In this document: positions 1 through 9,101 of the stretch, in pieces | How positions within the stretch are numbered: position 1 is the first letter of the stretch | Layout: each line of letters starts with the position of its first letter | Assembly (NCBI RefSeq): GCF_024297145.1 | Contig: NZ_JANCTC010000001.1 | Span: forward strand, 708,938 to 772,937 | Source of the DNA: Mesorhizobium sp. LMG 17147 | GTDB taxonomy: Bacteria > Pseudomonadota > Alphaproteobacteria > Rhizobiales > Rhizobiaceae | Reading direction: 5' to 3' | Length of the DNA stretch: 64,000 bases | Translations under genes and position numbers: made by a program | The notes under the pieces: generated by a model | Told to the model about the DNA's origin: nothing | Seen by the model: only the letters and a program-made list of their open reading frames with translations | Database searches by the model: none

Positions 1-34
1 CGATTTCCCACGCGATGCTCAGGCCGGGCTGAAC

Positions 35-970
35 CTACCTGCCGTAGTACAAAGTGACGGTGTGCTTGGCCTCGGCGAAGAACAGCCAGCGCTCGACCAG
101 CATGCCGGCGAGTTGGGCGATCGCGGCGAGCATCGACGAAACCGCCGCATAGGGCCACGGCAGGGCGAATGCCGCCACCAACAGCAACGCAGGCAAAGCA
201 AAGGCCAGCACCTGCGTGATCTGGCGTAGCCGCACGCTGTGCTTGCGCGCGATGCGGAAGCCCATCTCCTTGAGCAAGTAGTTTTCCTCGGTATGCGGCC
301 ATTCCATCGACCGCACCGTGCCGCCGGCCAGACCCGTCGCCGTGTTGGCTGTGGTCGGGATTTCCAGCCGGTCGTTGTACCGCCAGGTCGCCAGCTTCCA
401 GCCCCAGCCGAGCACGGTCAGCAATAGGGCAGCCGCGAGAAGCGTATTCGAGCCGACGGCAAAACCCTGCAGCAGCGCATTGAGCAGCACGCAGCCGGTC
501 ATTGCCGAAAAGATCAGATAGCCGGGCAGGGTGAAGCGGCTGTGCCATTGGGCGATAGGCTTCAACGATGCGTAGATCATGCCGGTGGTGCAGACGGTTG
601 CGACCGCGCCGATGGCAGCGAGCAGCCCGGCGACAGCCACCCAGCCGCTCGTACGGCCGAGGACCACCCAGCCAATACCGAACAGTCCCGCCGGGATGAA
701 GGTCGCAACCGACGCAACGCCTTCGCGTGACAGCCAGGAGCTTCGCCATTGCGAGAAGGAACGCCAGGCGCGTTCGGGCCGGCCGAGATGGCCGGCCGAC
801 GACAGCAGGCCTGCCGAGATCAGGCCAAGCGCCAGCCCCATGCCGGTGAGGCCAAGCCAGAAATCGGGCGGGATAAAGCCCTGTCCGGCGAGCACGCCAA
901 GTAGTGAGAGCAGGCCGTAACCGGCGCCCGTGGCGGTGGTGAAAAAGACGACGGAAAATGCTGGATGCAT
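35..970 (-). CDS. soeC: SoeC-like membrane anchor of a molybdoenzyme (DmsC/NrfD type)
   Basis: 311 aa, almost entirely hydrophobic, with about eight predicted membrane helices beginning at MHPAFSVVFFTT, the usual N-terminus of DmsC-type anchor subunits. In this family the anchor docks the catalytic and iron-sulfur subunits on the membrane and passes electrons to quinone. The start at 970 was chosen because the upstream in-frame extension is arginine-rich and overlaps the preceding gene. It lies 10 bp after the iron-sulfur subunit and is the last gene of a three-gene operon. The SoeC assignment rests on the partner subunits; a DMSO or other S/N-oxide reductase anchor would look alike. Confidence 0.75.
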   Translation of the reverse strand: MHPAFSVVFFTTATGAGYGLLSLLGVLAGQGFIPPDFWLGLTGMGLALGLISAGLLSSAGHLGRPERAWRSFSQWRSSWLSREGVASVATFIPAGLFGIGWVVLGRTSGWVAVAGLLAAIGAVATVCTTGMIYASLKPIAQWHSRFTLPGYLIFSAMTGCVLLNALLQGFAVGSNTLLAAALLLTVLGWGWKLATWRYNDRLEIPTTANTATGLAGGTVRSMEWPHTEENYLLKEMGFRIARKHSVRLRQITQVLAFALPALLLVAAFALPWPYAAVSSMLAAIAQLAGMLVERWLFFAEAKHTVTLYYGR

Positions 971-980
971 GAGACGCGGG

Positions 981-1715
981 TTAGTTCGAAAGCATGCGGT
1001 CGACCCAGCCGAGGAAGCCGCCTTCGGCCCGCACCGCTTCAAGCGCCGGCGCCGGCACCGATGCGGCGCGGGTGGTGTGGGCACGTGGCGGCAGATATTT
1101 GTTGGTCGGCTTATAGCCCATTTCCGGCATCAGATCGACACCGCCGCGCTCGGCCACCAGTTGCGAGATAGCCGATGCCGGATCGCCCAGATCGCCGAAA
1201 TGCCGCGCGCTGGTCGGGCAAGCAGCGACGCAGGCCGGAACGCGATCTTCTTCCGCCAGATTGTCGTTGTAGATACGGTCGACGCACAGCGTGCATTTCT
1301 TCATTACGCCGACATCGGTGTCGAACTCGCGCGCGCCATAGGGGCAGGCCCAACTGCACAATTTGCAGCCGATGCACTTGTCCTCGTCGACCAGCACAAT
1401 GCCGTCCGAGGCCCGTTTGTAGGAGGCGCCGGTCGGGCATACGGTGACACAGGCCGGTGTCTCGCAATGCAGACAGGAGCGCGGGAAATTGACCGTGCGC
1501 CCACCCATCTCAGTCATGTGCTCATAGCTGTGCACGCGGTTGAACCAGACCCCGTCGGCGTCGCCGCCATAAGGATCGATGTCGGTCAGCGGCGCCATGT
1601 GGCCGCCGGTGTTCCATTCCTTGCAGGCGGTGACGCAGGCCTGACAGCCGACACAGGTGTCGAGATCGATGACCAGGCCGAGCTTCTTGTCGGTTTGGGC
1701 GGGAAGGCAGGTCAT
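981..1715 (-). CDS. soeB: SoeB-like ferredoxin-type [4Fe-4S] electron transfer subunit
   Basis: 244 aa. Four cysteine clusters are visible: CVGCQACVTAC near residue 21, CLHCETPACVTVC, CIGCKLCSWACPYG and a final group CTLC...CVAACP. This is the four-cluster DmsB/NrfC layout, which relays electrons between the molybdenum subunit and the membrane anchor. Its ATG overlaps the stop of the catalytic gene by 4 bp (ATGA, 1712-1715), showing translational coupling. No Tat signal is seen; the SoeABC enzyme is known to face the cytoplasm, which fits. The true start is the ATG at 1715, because the longer reading is an arginine-rich shadow. Confidence 0.8.
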   Translation of the reverse strand: MTCLPAQTDKKLGLVIDLDTCVGCQACVTACKEWNTGGHMAPLTDIDPYGGDADGVWFNRVHSYEHMTEMGGRTVNFPRSCLHCETPACVTVCPTGASYKRASDGIVLVDEDKCIGCKLCSWACPYGAREFDTDVGVMKKCTLCVDRIYNDNLAEEDRVPACVAACPTSARHFGDLGDPASAISQLVAERGGVDLMPEMGYKPTNKYLPPRAHTTRAASVPAPALEAVRAEGGFLGWVDRMLSN

Positions 1716-4645
1716 GGTCTGGCAGCTTCTCTTTCCCGGCGGAACTCTGCGCCGAAAGTGAGCTTGTCGGGCGAGGGTTCGAAATGCGGTGGCTGCCGGA
1801 ACCGCTCGAACTGCGGCTCGGTGAAGCCGGCTTCCTCGGCCGCGCATTTGACGATGCGCACGCGCAGGTCGAACCACGCCGCCTGGCCGGTCACCGGATC
1901 GGAATTCGAATAGCGTTTGCCGCTGGCATCGGCGGAGGTCTGGTCGCCGATGATGTGGTTGAGCAGGAAGCCGCGACTGGATTCGGCCGCGTCATCCTTG
2001 AGCCCCCAGCTGCCGCGACGCTTGCCGATCGCATTCCACGTCCACACCGTATCGGCGTTGACGCCGTCGACCAGCTTGATCTGTCCTTTGACCTTGCCGT
2101 TGATGCTCTCGATCCACACCCAGTCGTTATCGACAAGCCCGAGGCTGGCGGCGGTCCGGTGATGCACGAACAGCCGGTTCTGGCTGGTGATCTGCCTTAG
2201 CCAGGCATTCTGCGAGCCCCAGGAATGATACATGTGCATTGGCCGCTGCGTCAGCGCGTGCAGCGGATAGGCTTGGCTGTCAACCGCAGTCTCTTCGAAG
2301 GGCGCATACCAGAACGGCAGCGGATCCATATAGGTCTCGATGCGGCTACGCTCGGCTTCCGGCGGCAGCACCCGGCCATGGCCGCGTGCCGCCAGGCGGA
2401 AGCGCTGCATCGGCTCGGAATAGAGTTGGAACACGATCGGCTCGGCTTTCGGGATGAAGCCCATGCTCTCGGCGAAGTCGAGATAGGAGCGGTTTGCCAT
2501 CTTGTAGTAGCGCTGATCGGCGGCGAAATCCTGGTGCCAGAAGCCGCCATTGTCGATGTAGCGCTGCAACTGGTCGGGATTGACGTCGCCCTTGCCGACC
2601 AGGGTCCCGTCCTTGCCGCGCCAGCCGGCGAGTGGACCGACACCTGGCGTACGCTCGTGATTGACGATGTAGTCGGCATAGTCGCGGTATTTGGCGGAGC
2701 CGTCGTCATCGACGAAACCGGGCAGACCGAGCCGCGCGCCGAGTTCGATCAGCACCGTCTGGAACGGCCTGACGTCGCGGTCCGGCTCGACAACGGGATG
2801 GCGGATGGCGTCGCCCGGACCGTCGGCGTGGCTGATCGGCCGGTCGAGCAGACTGATACAGTCATGACGCTCGAGATAGGTCGTGTCCGGCAGCACCAGA
2901 TCGGCAAAGGGCACGGTCTCGGAATAATAAGCGTCGGAATAGATGATGAACGGGATCTTGTACTCGCCCTCCGCATCGATATCGGTCAGCATCGCCATCG
3001 TCTCGACCGTATTCATCGACGAGTTCCAGGCCATGTTGGACATGTACATGAACAGAGTGTCGATCTTGTAGGGATCGCCTGCCCAGGCGTTACGGATGAC
3101 CGTGTGCATGAGCCCATGGGCGGCCAGCGGCGCGTCCCAGGAGTATGCCTTGTCGATACGAACAGGCCTGCTGCCTTCATCGATCTGCAGGTCCTCCGGT
3201 CCGCAGACGAAGCCGAGCGGCATGCCTTCGAGCGGTGTCATCGGCTTCACATTCTTGCCGGCGGGCTTTGGACCCGGCGGCGCGGACCGCGGATAAGGCG
3301 GTTTGAAGCGGAAGCCGCCCGGCACGTCCACCGTGCCGAGAAGCACCTGAAGCAAATGAATGGCGCGGCAAGTGTGAAACCCGTTCGAATGGGCCGAGAT
3401 GCCGCGCATCGCATGCATCGACACCGGCCGGCCCTTGATGGTCTCGTGCCGGCGGCCGGCCCAGTCCGTCCAGGCCACCGGCAGTTCGATTTGCCGTTCG
3501 AAGGCGACATGAGCGAGTTCTGCAGCAATGCGTCGGATCGTGTCGGCGGAGATGCCGCACCGGTCAGCGACGGCGTCGGGTGAATAGCACTCGTCCAGAT
3601 AGCGGTCGGCGACGAGTTGAAAGACCGGCACGCAGCGGCGGCCGTCGACGAGAACGCTGCCGGTCAGTGCGGGTTTTGCGTCGGTATCGCCGGCGTCGAC
3701 AGGCGTCTTCGCCACCCTGTCCCAAGCCAGCGGATTGCCGTCGCCGTCGCGCATGAACAGCCCGTCATCGGCGGCTCCAGGCTCCTGAATGACCAGGATG
3801 TGGGCGTTGGTGTAGCGCAAGAGGTAGTCGAGATCGACGCGCCCTGCCTTCAGCAATTCGTGGATGAGGGCGAACACAAACAGGCCGTCGGTGCCGGGCC
3901 GGATGCCGATCCAGTCGTCGGCAATCGCGTTGTAGCCGGTGCGGCAGGGATTGATTGAAACCACCTTGGCGCCGCGCGCCTTGAGTTTGCCGAGGCCGAT
4001 CTTGATCGGATTGGAATCATGGTCTTCGGCAACCCCGAACAGCATGAAATACTTGGTGTTGTCCCAGTCGGGCTCGCCGAATTCCCAGAACGAGCCGCCA
4101 ATCGTGTAGAGGCCGCCGGCTGCCATGTTCACCGAGCAGAAACCGCCATGGGCTGCGAAGTTCGGCGTGCCGAACTGGCTCGCCCACCAACCGGTCAGCG
4201 ATTGCGACTGGTCCCGGCCGGTGAAGAAGGCGAGTTTCTTCGGATCGGTCTGGCGGATGTTCGAAAGCCGTTCTGTCGCGAGCGACAAAGCTTCCTCCCA
4301 CTCGATCTCGCGGAACTCGCCCGAGCCGCGCAGTCCGGTGCGCAGCAATGGTTTCGTCAGCCGGGCCGGGCTGTAATGCTGCATGATGCCGGCGCTGCCT
4401 TTGCCGCACAGCACGCCGCGATTGACCGGATGATCCTTGTTGCCGTTGATGTAGCGGACCTTGCCATCTTTGATATGGACGTCGATGCCGCAGCGGCAGG
4501 CGCACATATAGCAGGTGGTCTTGGCGATGCTGTCGGAGACATCAGGCGAAGTATCGACGCCGTCGCGTTCAGCGGGCGCTCGCGTATCGGCAAGCGGCCG
4601 TTGTGATGGTGCCGAATTAGCTCCGCGCAGCAGGTTGTTGGTCAT
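1712..4645 (-). CDS. soeA: SoeA-like molybdopterin oxidoreductase (probable sulfite dehydrogenase catalytic subunit)
   Basis: 977 aa, within the usual size for DMSO-reductase-family catalytic subunits. An N-terminal [4Fe-4S] site C45-x2-C48-x3-C52 with C80 precedes the bis-MGD domains, and a molydopterin dinucleotide-binding domain closes the protein (about 770-930). There is no twin-arginine signal, so it is predicted cytoplasmic. Motifs such as CYMCACRCG and FFTGRDQSQS match what I remember of roseobacter SoeA. SoeA oxidises sulfite to sulfate and feeds electrons to quinone. First gene of the operon, divergent from a CysL-like regulator. The sulfite substrate is inference supported by the nearby TauE/SafE exporter gene. 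Confidence 0.72.
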   Translation of the reverse strand: MTNNLLRGANSAPSQRPLADTRAPAERDGVDTSPDVSDSIAKTTCYMCACRCGIDVHIKDGKVRYINGNKDHPVNRGVLCGKGSAGIMQHYSPARLTKPLLRTGLRGSGEFREIEWEEALSLATERLSNIRQTDPKKLAFFTGRDQSQSLTGWWASQFGTPNFAAHGGFCSVNMAAGGLYTIGGSFWEFGEPDWDNTKYFMLFGVAEDHDSNPIKIGLGKLKARGAKVVSINPCRTGYNAIADDWIGIRPGTDGLFVFALIHELLKAGRVDLDYLLRYTNAHILVIQEPGAADDGLFMRDGDGNPLAWDRVAKTPVDAGDTDAKPALTGSVLVDGRRCVPVFQLVADRYLDECYSPDAVADRCGISADTIRRIAAELAHVAFERQIELPVAWTDWAGRRHETIKGRPVSMHAMRGISAHSNGFHTCRAIHLLQVLLGTVDVPGGFRFKPPYPRSAPPGPKPAGKNVKPMTPLEGMPLGFVCGPEDLQIDEGSRPVRIDKAYSWDAPLAAHGLMHTVIRNAWAGDPYKIDTLFMYMSNMAWNSSMNTVETMAMLTDIDAEGEYKIPFIIYSDAYYSETVPFADLVLPDTTYLERHDCISLLDRPISHADGPGDAIRHPVVEPDRDVRPFQTVLIELGARLGLPGFVDDDGSAKYRDYADYIVNHERTPGVGPLAGWRGKDGTLVGKGDVNPDQLQRYIDNGGFWHQDFAADQRYYKMANRSYLDFAESMGFIPKAEPIVFQLYSEPMQRFRLAARGHGRVLPPEAERSRIETYMDPLPFWYAPFEETAVDSQAYPLHALTQRPMHMYHSWGSQNAWLRQITSQNRLFVHHRTAASLGLVDNDWVWIESINGKVKGQIKLVDGVNADTVWTWNAIGKRRGSWGLKDDAAESSRGFLLNHIIGDQTSADASGKRYSNSDPVTGQAAWFDLRVRIVKCAAEEAGFTEPQFERFRQPPHFEPSPDKLTFGAEFRREREAARP

Positions 4646-4925
4646 GATCCGGTGATGCTCTTGCGCCCCGCGAACTTGGCTCTCGTCTTCGGGCCTGGGC
4701 CGCGCATGTAATGCTCTTCCGGGCGATAGCGTTCACCCAAGAGCCGCCGCCGCAGGCTGCGGGTCCAGTGCGCAAACACGGATTTTGAACCGCCCCACCA
4801 ATTCTACCCTCGACTGCTCTGGCGCGACTTTTTTCCAATTTCGAGCCAAAATTTAGAACAAAGCGACCGATCCGTCTAACAACTTGCTCTTGTAATTCCA
4901 ATCGGATTTGCTTCTTAGTGTCGGA

Positions 4926-5828
4926 ATGACCCTGGACCAGTTGCGGATCTTCGTCGCCGTCGCCGAACGGGCGCACATGACCAAAGCGGCCGAGTTGCTG
5001 GGCATCTCACAGTCGGCCGCATCCGCCGCGATCCGCTCGCTCGAACAGCAGCATGGCGTCCAGTTGTTCAACCGCGTCGGCCGCAACATCGAGCTCGCCG
5101 AAACCGGACGCCGATTCTTGCCCGAGGCCAAGGCGGTCCTCGACCGGGCTGCGGCCGCCCACAACGTGCTGGAGCATGTCTCGCAAACGATCACCGGCAG
5201 TCTCTCGATAGCTGCCAGCCAGACGATCGCCAGCTATTGGCTGCCGCGCCGGCTCGCCTCTTTCCACGAAGCCTATCCTGCCGTCAGGCTGAGCGTGAGC
5301 ATTGGCAACACCAGGCAGGTCGAGACCGATGTACTTGATGGCGCAGCCGATTTTGGCCTGGTCGAGGGGCGCACCGAATCCGACATTTTGCGGCGTGCCA
5401 AGGTCGATATCGATCGCATGATGCTGGTCGTGGCGCGCTCGCACCCTGAGATCGCGGAAGTTTCGCCTGGACATCCCGATCTTGGCGGGCTTCGCTGGAT
5501 CATTCGCGAAGGCGGTTCGGGCACGCGCGAGGCGCTGGAGGACCTTGCCCGACGCGACGGGATTTCGTTCGCGGACCTGCAGATATTCCTGGTATTGCCG
5601 AGCAATGAGGCTATTCGCCAGGCGGTCGAGGCCGGCGCCGGCGCCAGCATCATCTCGGAACTCGTCGTCGCACGCGCGGTCGCCGAAGGTAGCCTACGTT
5701 CTGTGCCGGTCGATCTGCCGAAGCGCGAATTTGCCATGATCACGCATCGCGACCGGCAGCCAAGCCTGGCCCAGATGGCGCTCAAGGCGCATCTTGGCGG
5801 CAAAGCTGAGATACCCGCGCCGCTTTAA
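4926..5828 (+). CDS. LysR-family regulator, CysL-like
   Basis: 300 aa. An N-terminal winged helix-turn-helix (residues 1-60; MTLDQLRIFVAVAERAHMTK) is followed by a LysR effector-binding domain containing a SIGNTRQVETDVLDGAADFG segment typical of the CysL group. CysL regulates sulfite reductase genes in Bacillus. It is transcribed away from the soe operon across a 280 bp gap, the usual arrangement of a LysR protein and its target. ATG 4926 is chosen over an in-frame TTG 18 bp upstream because family members begin MTLDQL. Regulation of soeABC by this protein is inference. Confidence 0.82.
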   Translation: MTLDQLRIFVAVAERAHMTKAAELLGISQSAASAAIRSLEQQHGVQLFNRVGRNIELAETGRRFLPEAKAVLDRAAAAHNVLEHVSQTITGSLSIAASQTIASYWLPRRLASFHEAYPAVRLSVSIGNTRQVETDVLDGAADFGLVEGRTESDILRRAKVDIDRMMLVVARSHPEIAEVSPGHPDLGGLRWIIREGGSGTREALEDLARRDGISFADLQIFLVLPSNEAIRQAVEAGAGASIISELVVARAVAEGSLRSVPVDLPKREFAMITHRDRQPSLAQMALKAHLGGKAEIPAPL

Positions 5829-5833
5829 GCCGA

Positions 5834-7090
5834 TCAGCCGAACTTCCGCTGCGCGTCGAGCGCCAGCCCAAGCCCGACCGAGCCGAACACATCGCCTTCG
5901 ATTACCGACGCCTGCGGCACCAGCGCCAGGATCCGCTGCCTGGCCAGCGGGATCGCGGTCGATCCGCCGGTCAAGAACACCGCGGTGATGTCCGAGGCCT
6001 TCACCTGTGCGTCGCGGATGGTCTGCTCGACCGTAGCCGCAACACGCTCAATGTCCCTGGCTATGGTGGCTTCGAGCCCCTTGCGCGTGATTTCTGCCGT
6101 GAACTTCACCTCCGGCAGCGCGACCTCGACATCGGCCGACGAACGGTCCGTCAGCTCGATCTTGGCCTTTTCGACCAGCGCCGCCAGCGCGTGGCCGTAA
6201 CGATGCTCGACAATGTGGATGAAGCGGTCGATCAGGTCTGCGCGCTCCGCCTCATAGCGGATCTGGCGCAGATGCGTCATCGCCCTCGCGGTATAGACCA
6301 GATTGATGCGCTGCCACGTCGCCAGGTCGATGAAGTAGCTCGCCGGCAGATTACGTTTGCCATCCTTGGTCGGTGAGAGATAGCCGAGCTGCGGCATCAC
6401 ATGGGCGATGCTCAACAGCCGGTCGAAGTCGGTGCCGCCGATGTGGATGCCGCGGCTGGCCAGGATGTCGTCCTTGCGGTCAAGCGAGCGGGCGCGCTCG
6501 GGCGAGACGCGCACGATGGAGAAGTCGGACGTGCCGCCGCCCATGTCGACGATCAGCGCCAGTTCCTCGCGCGTCACCTTTTGTTCGTAGTCGAGTGCCG
6601 CGGCAATCGGTTCGAACTGGAAGGCGATGTGCTTGAAGCCGTGGGCACGAGCGGCATTTTCGAGTTCGTGCTCCGCCTTCGCGTCAGCCTGGGCATCGTC
6701 GTCGACGAACTGCACGGGCCGTCCCAGCACGACGCTGTCGACCGCGTCATGGGCTTCTTCTTCCAGCTTCTTTTTCAGATGGCCGACGAACAGGCCGACA
6801 ATCTCCATGAAGCCGATCGAGCGCGCCTTGATGCGTGTCTTTTCGTGGGCGAGCGAGCTGCCGAGCACACTCTTCAACGAGCGCATCAGGCGGCCTTCGA
6901 TACTGTCCGTATAGTTGGCAAGGGCGCGTCGCCCGAAATAGGTGCGGTTGTCCTCGAAATTGAAAAACACCGCACTGGGCAGCGTGACCTGGCCGTCTTC
7001 CAACGCCACCAGCCGCGGCTGCCCGTTCCTGACCACGCTGACAGTGGAATTCGAAGTGCCGAAGTCGATCCCGGCGAATGCTGGTCGCAT
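5834..7090 (-). CDS. Hsp70 family protein (YegD-like)
   Basis: 418 aa. The actin-like ATPase fold is clear: phosphate 1 loop at residues 7-14 (AGIDFGTSNSTVSVV), phosphate 2 loop VDMGGGTSDFS around 210, and an adenosine-site motif VFLTGGSTAIP near the C-terminus. The protein stops after the nucleotide-binding domain, so the DnaK substrate-binding domain is absent, as in E. coli YegD. Its client is unknown. It is convergent with the LysR gene (5 bp between stops) and is preceded by a 108 bp gap. Nothing in the sequence ties it directly to sulfur metabolism. Confidence 0.85.
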   Translation of the reverse strand: MRPAFAGIDFGTSNSTVSVVRNGQPRLVALEDGQVTLPSAVFFNFEDNRTYFGRRALANYTDSIEGRLMRSLKSVLGSSLAHEKTRIKARSIGFMEIVGLFVGHLKKKLEEEAHDAVDSVVLGRPVQFVDDDAQADAKAEHELENAARAHGFKHIAFQFEPIAAALDYEQKVTREELALIVDMGGGTSDFSIVRVSPERARSLDRKDDILASRGIHIGGTDFDRLLSIAHVMPQLGYLSPTKDGKRNLPASYFIDLATWQRINLVYTARAMTHLRQIRYEAERADLIDRFIHIVEHRYGHALAALVEKAKIELTDRSSADVEVALPEVKFTAEITRKGLEATIARDIERVAATVEQTIRDAQVKASDITAVFLTGGSTAIPLARQRILALVPQASVIEGDVFGSVGLGLALDAQRKFG

Positions 7091-7198
7091 CGTGCGTTCC
7101 TGTATTTCTGATTTGGGGAGCAGCAGCTCGTGTCCGGTCGGGCCGGGGGTCGCGGTCTAACCCATACCCTCGGAAAGGGAAACCACTTTTACGAGAGT

Positions 7199-7990
7199 TC
7201 AGTCTTTCCTGAAGACCAGTCTTCCGAGCCAGCCTGTCAGCATGGCCAGCGATACGGCAAAGACACCGTAGAGGAACGAGTAGTCGTGGGCGACGCGGAA
7301 GATCGACTGTTCGAAACCGGACTTGCGGATTTCGAGCTGGGCGGAGCTTTCCTTGATGAACAGGCCGCTCTTGAACAGGAAGGCGCGGGCCTTATGGGTG
7401 CCGACCGGAACGTTTGGGGCGAGCCTGACGGTGGCGCGGAACAGGTTCTGCGACAGGAACTGCACACCGCCGACATTCTCGCTGTAGAGGCCGGTCGCCG
7501 ACTTGCGTTCCCGCAGCGCGGCGGTGAACTCCTCGATTGTCGCCGGGCTGTCGCCGGCGTCGGCCGGCTGCAAATAGAGGTTGGAGGCGCCAAGCGACAG
7601 CTGCTTGTAGCTGTTCGGATCGGTGACGTCCTGCAGCGGCCGCGTCGTCGCCACCGAATAGGAGACAGGTACGTTTTTGAAGGTCTCCGACTCCAGATTG
7701 ACCCAGACGCCGAGCACCCGGTCCTTGCGGCGCACGACGACCGGTCGGGCCGGGCCTTCCAGCACGACGATCACGTCGTAGCGCCCTTGCCGCGCGACAA
7801 GCGGATCCGCATTTTCCAGCGAGCCGAAGATGGTCAGGTCGGCGCCGGAAAAGCCGGCGGTAATCGAGACATTGTCGGTCGAAAGGCCGATCTGGATATT
7901 TTCGGTCAGAGGCGCCTGCGCCTTCGCCGGTGGCGCAGCCGGCAGCAGCGACAGCAAGGCGGCGGCCGCGAGCGTCCTTAAGCCAGCCAT
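7199..7990 (-). CDS. TIGR02186 family membrane protein, partner of TauE/SafE exporter
   Basis: 263 aa. It has a signal peptide (MAGLRTLAAAALLSLLPAAPP), a periplasmic body of beta-rich sequence (LTENIQIGLSTDNVSITAGF onward) and one C-terminal membrane helix around residues 235-255 ending LGRLVFRKD. This is the architecture of the alphaproteobacterial TIGR02186/Alph_Pro_TM family, whose genes usually sit beside a TauE/SafE exporter. The start codon overlaps the exporter stop by one base (TGATG at 7988-7992), so the two are translationally coupled. The reading frame is open far upstream, but that part is a shadow of the exporter. Molecular function is unknown. Confidence 0.8.
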   Translation of the reverse strand: MAGLRTLAAAALLSLLPAAPPAKAQAPLTENIQIGLSTDNVSITAGFSGADLTIFGSLENADPLVARQGRYDVIVVLEGPARPVVVRRKDRVLGVWVNLESETFKNVPVSYSVATTRPLQDVTDPNSYKQLSLGASNLYLQPADAGDSPATIEEFTAALRERKSATGLYSENVGGVQFLSQNLFRATVRLAPNVPVGTHKARAFLFKSGLFIKESSAQLEIRKSGFEQSIFRVAHDYSFLYGVFAVSLAMLTGWLGRLVFRKD

Positions 7991-8913
7991 CAGCTCAGGC
8001 CCACGCCGGACAGCGAATAGAGATTGGGTGGCGTGACGAAGAGATCGATGGCAAGCCGGATGGCGACCGCCAGCACCAGCAGCGCCAGCAGCGCCCTGAG
8101 TTGCTCGCCCCGCAGCCGCTGACCGGCCTTGGCGCCATATTGCGCGCCGGCGACGCCGCCTGCCATCAACAGGAAAGCGAGCATGACGTCGACGGTCTGG
8201 TTGGTGGTGGCGTGGACCAGCGTGGTGTAGGCCGAGGTGAAGATGATCTGGAACAGCGAGGTGCCGATGACGACGTTGGTAGGCACTTTCAAAAGGTAGA
8301 TCAGGGCCGGCACCATGATGAAGCCGCCGCCGACGCCCATGATCGACGACAGGAAGCCAATCGCCGCGCCCAGCCCAAGCACCGGAATGACGCTGACGAA
8401 GAGCTTTGAGGCCCTGAACCGCATCTTCAGCGGCAGGCGGTGGATCCAATTGTGCTGGCCGGATTTCTTCAACACCGGTGCGGCGCCGCTGCGAGTGGCG
8501 CGCAATGCATTGACACTCTCGACGAGCATCAGTCCGCCGACAGTGCCGAGCAGCACGACGTAGAGCAGCGAGATAAACAGGTCGAGCTGGCCGAGCCGGC
8601 GCAGGAGCGCAAAGACATAGATACCACCAGTCGAGCCGACGATGCCACCGCCTAAAAGCACGCCGCCAAGCTTGAAGTCGAGCGTGCCGCGCTTCATGTG
8701 CGACAGGGCGCCGGAGAAGGAGGAAGCGATGACCTGGTTGGCGCCGGTGGCGACCGCGATTGCCGGCGGTATGTTGTAGAAGATCAGCAGCGGCGTAATG
8801 AGAAAGCCGCCGCCCACGCCGAACATGCCCGACAGGAAACCCACCGCCGCACCCATGGCCAGCAGCACGAAGATGTTGACGGAAATTTCCGCGATCGGGA
8901 GATAGATGCCCAC
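7990..8913 (-). CDS. TauE/SafE family (TSUP) exporter, probable sulfite/sulfonate efflux
   Basis: 307 aa with about eight membrane helices in two repeats, each marked by a glycine-rich signature (GFLSGMFGVGGGFLITPLL near residue 25 and GFLSSIMGVGGGFIMVPAL near 190). This duplicated motif defines the TSUP family, whose members export sulfite, sulfoacetate or other small anions. The start is GTG at 8913; no better in-frame ATG is available. It is the first gene of a two-gene unit with the TIGR02186 protein. Sulfite as substrate is inference from the soeABC-like operon 4 kb away. Confidence 0.8.
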   Translation of the reverse strand: MGIYLPIAEISVNIFVLLAMGAAVGFLSGMFGVGGGFLITPLLIFYNIPPAIAVATGANQVIASSFSGALSHMKRGTLDFKLGGVLLGGGIVGSTGGIYVFALLRRLGQLDLFISLLYVVLLGTVGGLMLVESVNALRATRSGAAPVLKKSGQHNWIHRLPLKMRFRASKLFVSVIPVLGLGAAIGFLSSIMGVGGGFIMVPALIYLLKVPTNVVIGTSLFQIIFTSAYTTLVHATTNQTVDVMLAFLLMAGGVAGAQYGAKAGQRLRGEQLRALLALLVLAVAIRLAIDLFVTPPNLYSLSGVGLS

Positions 8914-9101
8914 CCGTCAGTCTCGATCAGTTTGCCTCCTGGCGAATGCAACCGTTGCGGGCATTTTACGCCAAAAGGCTATTTCGTTCTTGCGCCGGCC
9001 GGGCGGTGAAGTCAAACTTCGCCGCGCCGCCGAAACAAAAAAATCAATCAGTTAACAGGCAAATCTGTGGCAAGGGCGTCGCGGAAACGACGCATCCGCC
9101 G

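Noticed and set aside
1..34. coding remnant at the left window edge
   Set aside because: Only 34 bases before the soeC stop; too short to support any call.
2225..3583. 452-codon plus-strand frame opposite soeA
   Set aside because: Antisense shadow of the molybdoenzyme; no domain.
8000..8449. N-terminal extension of the TIGR02186 protein
   Set aside because: The extension lies inside the TauE/SafE gene in another frame and is Arg/His-rich. ATG 7990 starts a good signal peptide.
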